Assembly (NCBI GenBank): GCA_045810285.1
Contig: JBJMWE010000148.1
Location: 1 to 6,695, forward strand
Source of the DNA: Scleromatobacter sp045810285
GTDB taxonomy: Bacteria; Pseudomonadota; Gammaproteobacteria; Burkholderiales; Burkholderiaceae_C
Length of the DNA stretch: 6,695 nt
Reading direction: 5' to 3'
The notes beneath the pieces are model-generated. The model had not been told where the DNA came from. It was given only the letters and a program-made list of their open reading frames with translations, and did not search any database. A program made the position numbers and the translations under genes. Below are positions 5,139 through 6,695 of this stretch, piece by piece (the stretch's first letter is position 1; every line of letters begins with the position of its first letter).

Positions 5139-6695
5139 TGCGCCTGGCTGCGCCGACCAAGAGGCAGGCTCAGCATCAGGACCGCGATGCCGATCGCCGA
5201 ATCGACAAGGGCCGCCGCCCGCGATCCGCCGCCGACGACCCACGGAGCGATCACCAGCCCGACGCCGACCAGGGCATCGAGCAGGCGCAGCGGACGGCCG
5301 ACTTCCGCCATGGCCATGACGGCGAAGGTCACGATCAACGCCCCGGCAAGGTGGTCGAAGTCGGCGAGCGGCGGGGTCGTGCCCAGCAGGACTCGCGTGA
5401 ACATCAGCGTGACGCCCAGGAGCACGCACGCGACGAGCGTCCAGGGCAGCGTGACCCCGAGCGCCGCCGATTCGAACGCCTTCGAAATCGGGCCATCGAA
5501 TCCGGCGCGGTCGTCCTTGCGTCCTTCAGGCTGGGCGCCGCCCCGAAGGAACGTCGACCAGAAGGGTTCGCCCCGGCGGCGGCTCTGCACCAGGAACTGC
5601 CCCATCGCCACCAGTTCGTCGAGGCTGAAGGGAATCATCGCGAGCATCGCCGCGGCCGACACGAGGCACAGCGTGCACCAGGTGCCGATGACGATCGGCT
5701 GGATCACGATGAAGGTGATGCTCACGACGCCCAGCGGCACCACGACGATGCCGAACATGGCCACCATCCAGGGCATGGTGCGCCAGCGCCGGCTGTCGCC
5801 CATCGCCCCCATCAGCACCTCGAAGACGTAGGCGACACTGCCGAGTCCGGCGTCCGGGATCGGCCAGGCCTTGGAAACGTCGGACGTGATGATCGTCTCG
5901 GTGCCGTCGAGGCCGCCGGCGCCGTGGAAGAACGGCTCCCACACGCCGTCGATGTGTCCCAGCTGATAGGCCGTCAAGACACGCGCGATGAGGAAGCCCA
6001 GGGCTCCGAGCGCGATGATCGGCAGCCGCTGTGGATAGCTCGAGGGCGAATAGGTCCAGCCGGGAGGCAGGTCGGATTCGTCCATCATCCCGGACGCCGC
6101 CATGCCGGGCATCATCGGCACGATCACGGCAAAGGCGATGACCAGCGCACCGATGCAGGTGTCGTTGGCGTACGCGGCCGCGCCCGGCGACCAGAACACC
6201 AGCGGCGCGAACAGCAGCCACGTCCCGACGCCGGCGTTCGCCCAGCGCGCCCAGGACAGGCGCGGAGACATCGACAGCACGGCAAAGGCCATGACCAGCA
6301 GGCCGGAGAGGATGTCGCTGCGTCCCAGGAGCATGCTGCGCACCGCGGGGTCGGCAAGATGGCGATCCAGCGTCACGTGGCGCACTGCGGCGCTGAACTC
6401 GGTCGTGTCGAAACTGCCGAAGGCAAACGGGCTGGCCAGCAGCCAGGCGCCCAGCAGCAGGTTCAGCCAGTGCGCCGACGACAGGTCGACGTGGCTCGCG
6501 GGCATCGTGCCGGACGGGTGCTCGCTGTGCGGCGTCCGGGCAGGCGGTTTCGGCGCGCCGCCATCGTGCGCGCGCGGGCTTCGGGCCTCGACGCCGTCCG
6601 CCGCGACCAGCGCGCTGTCCAGATGGTTGGCCTTGTACCAGCCGACGGGATCCTTCCTCAGCGCGTCGAGCATGACCGGCAAGGTCGCTCGCAGC
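5108..6695 (-). CDS. SPW-repeat / VKOR-like multi-pass membrane protein, 5' end beyond right window edge (probable epimerase fusion)
   Basis: The frame is open to the right edge, giving 528 visible residues; TTG at 6682 is only the first start-like codon and there is no reason to believe it. The first visible residues (LRATLPVMLDAL, then DPVGWYKANHL) resemble the C-terminal tail of NAD-dependent epimerase/dehydratase proteins, so the whole product is probably an epimerase fused to this membrane part. A Pro/Ala-rich linker follows. SPW repeat 1 is at about 6472-6416 (HWLNLLLGAWLL, then ASPF), repeat 2 at about 6244-6191 (WANAGVGTWLLFAPL), and a third at about 5290-5230 (LLDALVGVGL, then APWVV). 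Between them lies a VKOR-like domain, about 6031-5590, with AYQLGH, WPIPDAGLG and the active-site Cys-x-x-Cys GTWCTLC (codons 5677-5675 and 5668-5666). About nine membrane helices are expected. VKOR enzymes pass thiol electrons to quinone; the substrate here is unknown. The loop cysteine pair of canonical VKORs is absent. It converges on the kinase gene with a 31-bp overlap. Confidence 0.85.
   Translation of the reverse strand, partial: LRATLPVMLDALRKDPVGWYKANHLDSALVAADGVEARSPRAHDGGAPKPPARTPHSEHPSGTMPASHVDLSSAHWLNLLLGAWLLASPFAFGSFDTTEFSAAVRHVTLDRHLADPAVRSMLLGRSDILSGLLVMAFAVLSMSPRLSWARWANAGVGTWLLFAPLVFWSPGAAAYANDTCIGALVIAFAVIVPMMPGMAASGMMDESDLPPGWTYSPSSYPQRLPIIALGALGFLIARVLTAYQLGHIDGVWEPFFHGAGGLDGTETIITSDVSKAWPIPDAGLGSVAYVFEVLMGAMGDSRRWRTMPWMVAMFGIVVVPLGVVSITFIVIQPIVIGTWCTLCLVSAAAMLAMIPFSLDELVAMGQFLVQSRRRGEPFWSTFLRGGAQPEGRKDDRAGFDGPISKAFESAALGVTLPWTLVACVLLGVTLMFTRVLLGTTPPLADFDHLAGALIVTFAVMAMAEVGRPLRLLDALVGVGLVIAPWVVGGGSRAAALVDSAIGIAVLMLSLPLGRRSQAHYGSWDRLVA

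Noticed and set aside
2181..5429. Very long open frame on the minus strand (over 1000 codons) antisense to the CheB/CheR kinase gene
   Set aside because: It is the mirror of a GC3-rich real gene. The translation is rich in R, H, Q, G and A without any recognisable domain, and it also runs through the end of the membrane protein gene in another frame.
1..6695. tRNA, rRNA, CRISPR array, insertion sequence, attachment site or phage genes
   Set aside because: I looked for cloverleaf-like stretches, spaced repeats, terminal inverted repeats and transposase or integrase motifs on both strands and saw none.

Overview
The window is GC-rich, densely coding bacterial DNA. GC-biased third codon positions produce long open shadow frames on both strands. 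Codon use, the paired flavin-transfer genes and the CheB/CheR-kinase architecture suggest a proteobacterium, most likely a betaproteobacterium of the Burkholderiales type. That placement is inference: no rRNA or other phylogenetic marker is present.

Layout: (1) On the minus strand at the left edge, a gene for a Sec-exported FMN-binding-domain protein (810 down to 244) is followed after 21 nt by the first 74 codons of an ApbE-type FAD:protein FMN transferase (222 down to 1, cut by the window edge). They look like one operon in which the second product attaches FMN to a threonine of the first. (2) A 158-bp divergent intergenic region (811-968) holds the control signals for both directions, including a repeat/hairpin wrapped around the ribosome binding site of the next gene. 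(3) On the plus strand, 969-5138 encodes a 1389-residue soluble signalling protein with the order CheB methylesterase, CheR methyltransferase, PAS-like, heptad coiled coil, PAS, PAS, histidine kinase, receiver. The CheB, CheR and kinase motifs are intact; the receiver has lost its acidic metal-binding pair. (4) On the minus strand, convergent to it and overlapping its 3' end by 31 nt, is a multi-pass membrane protein (right edge down to 5108) with SPW repeats around a vitamin K epoxide reductase (VKOR)-like domain. Its frame is open to the right edge, and the first visible residues resemble the tail of an NAD-dependent epimerase, so the full protein is probably a larger fusion.

Functionally there are three units: a periplasmic flavoprotein with its maturation enzyme (electron transfer), a large cytoplasmic sensor that could link methylation chemistry to phosphorelay, and a membrane thiol/quinone-type oxidoreductase. 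Only the first two genes have a clear direct link. No tRNA, rRNA, CRISPR array, insertion sequence or phage gene was seen. No stretch of 300 bases lacks a gene.
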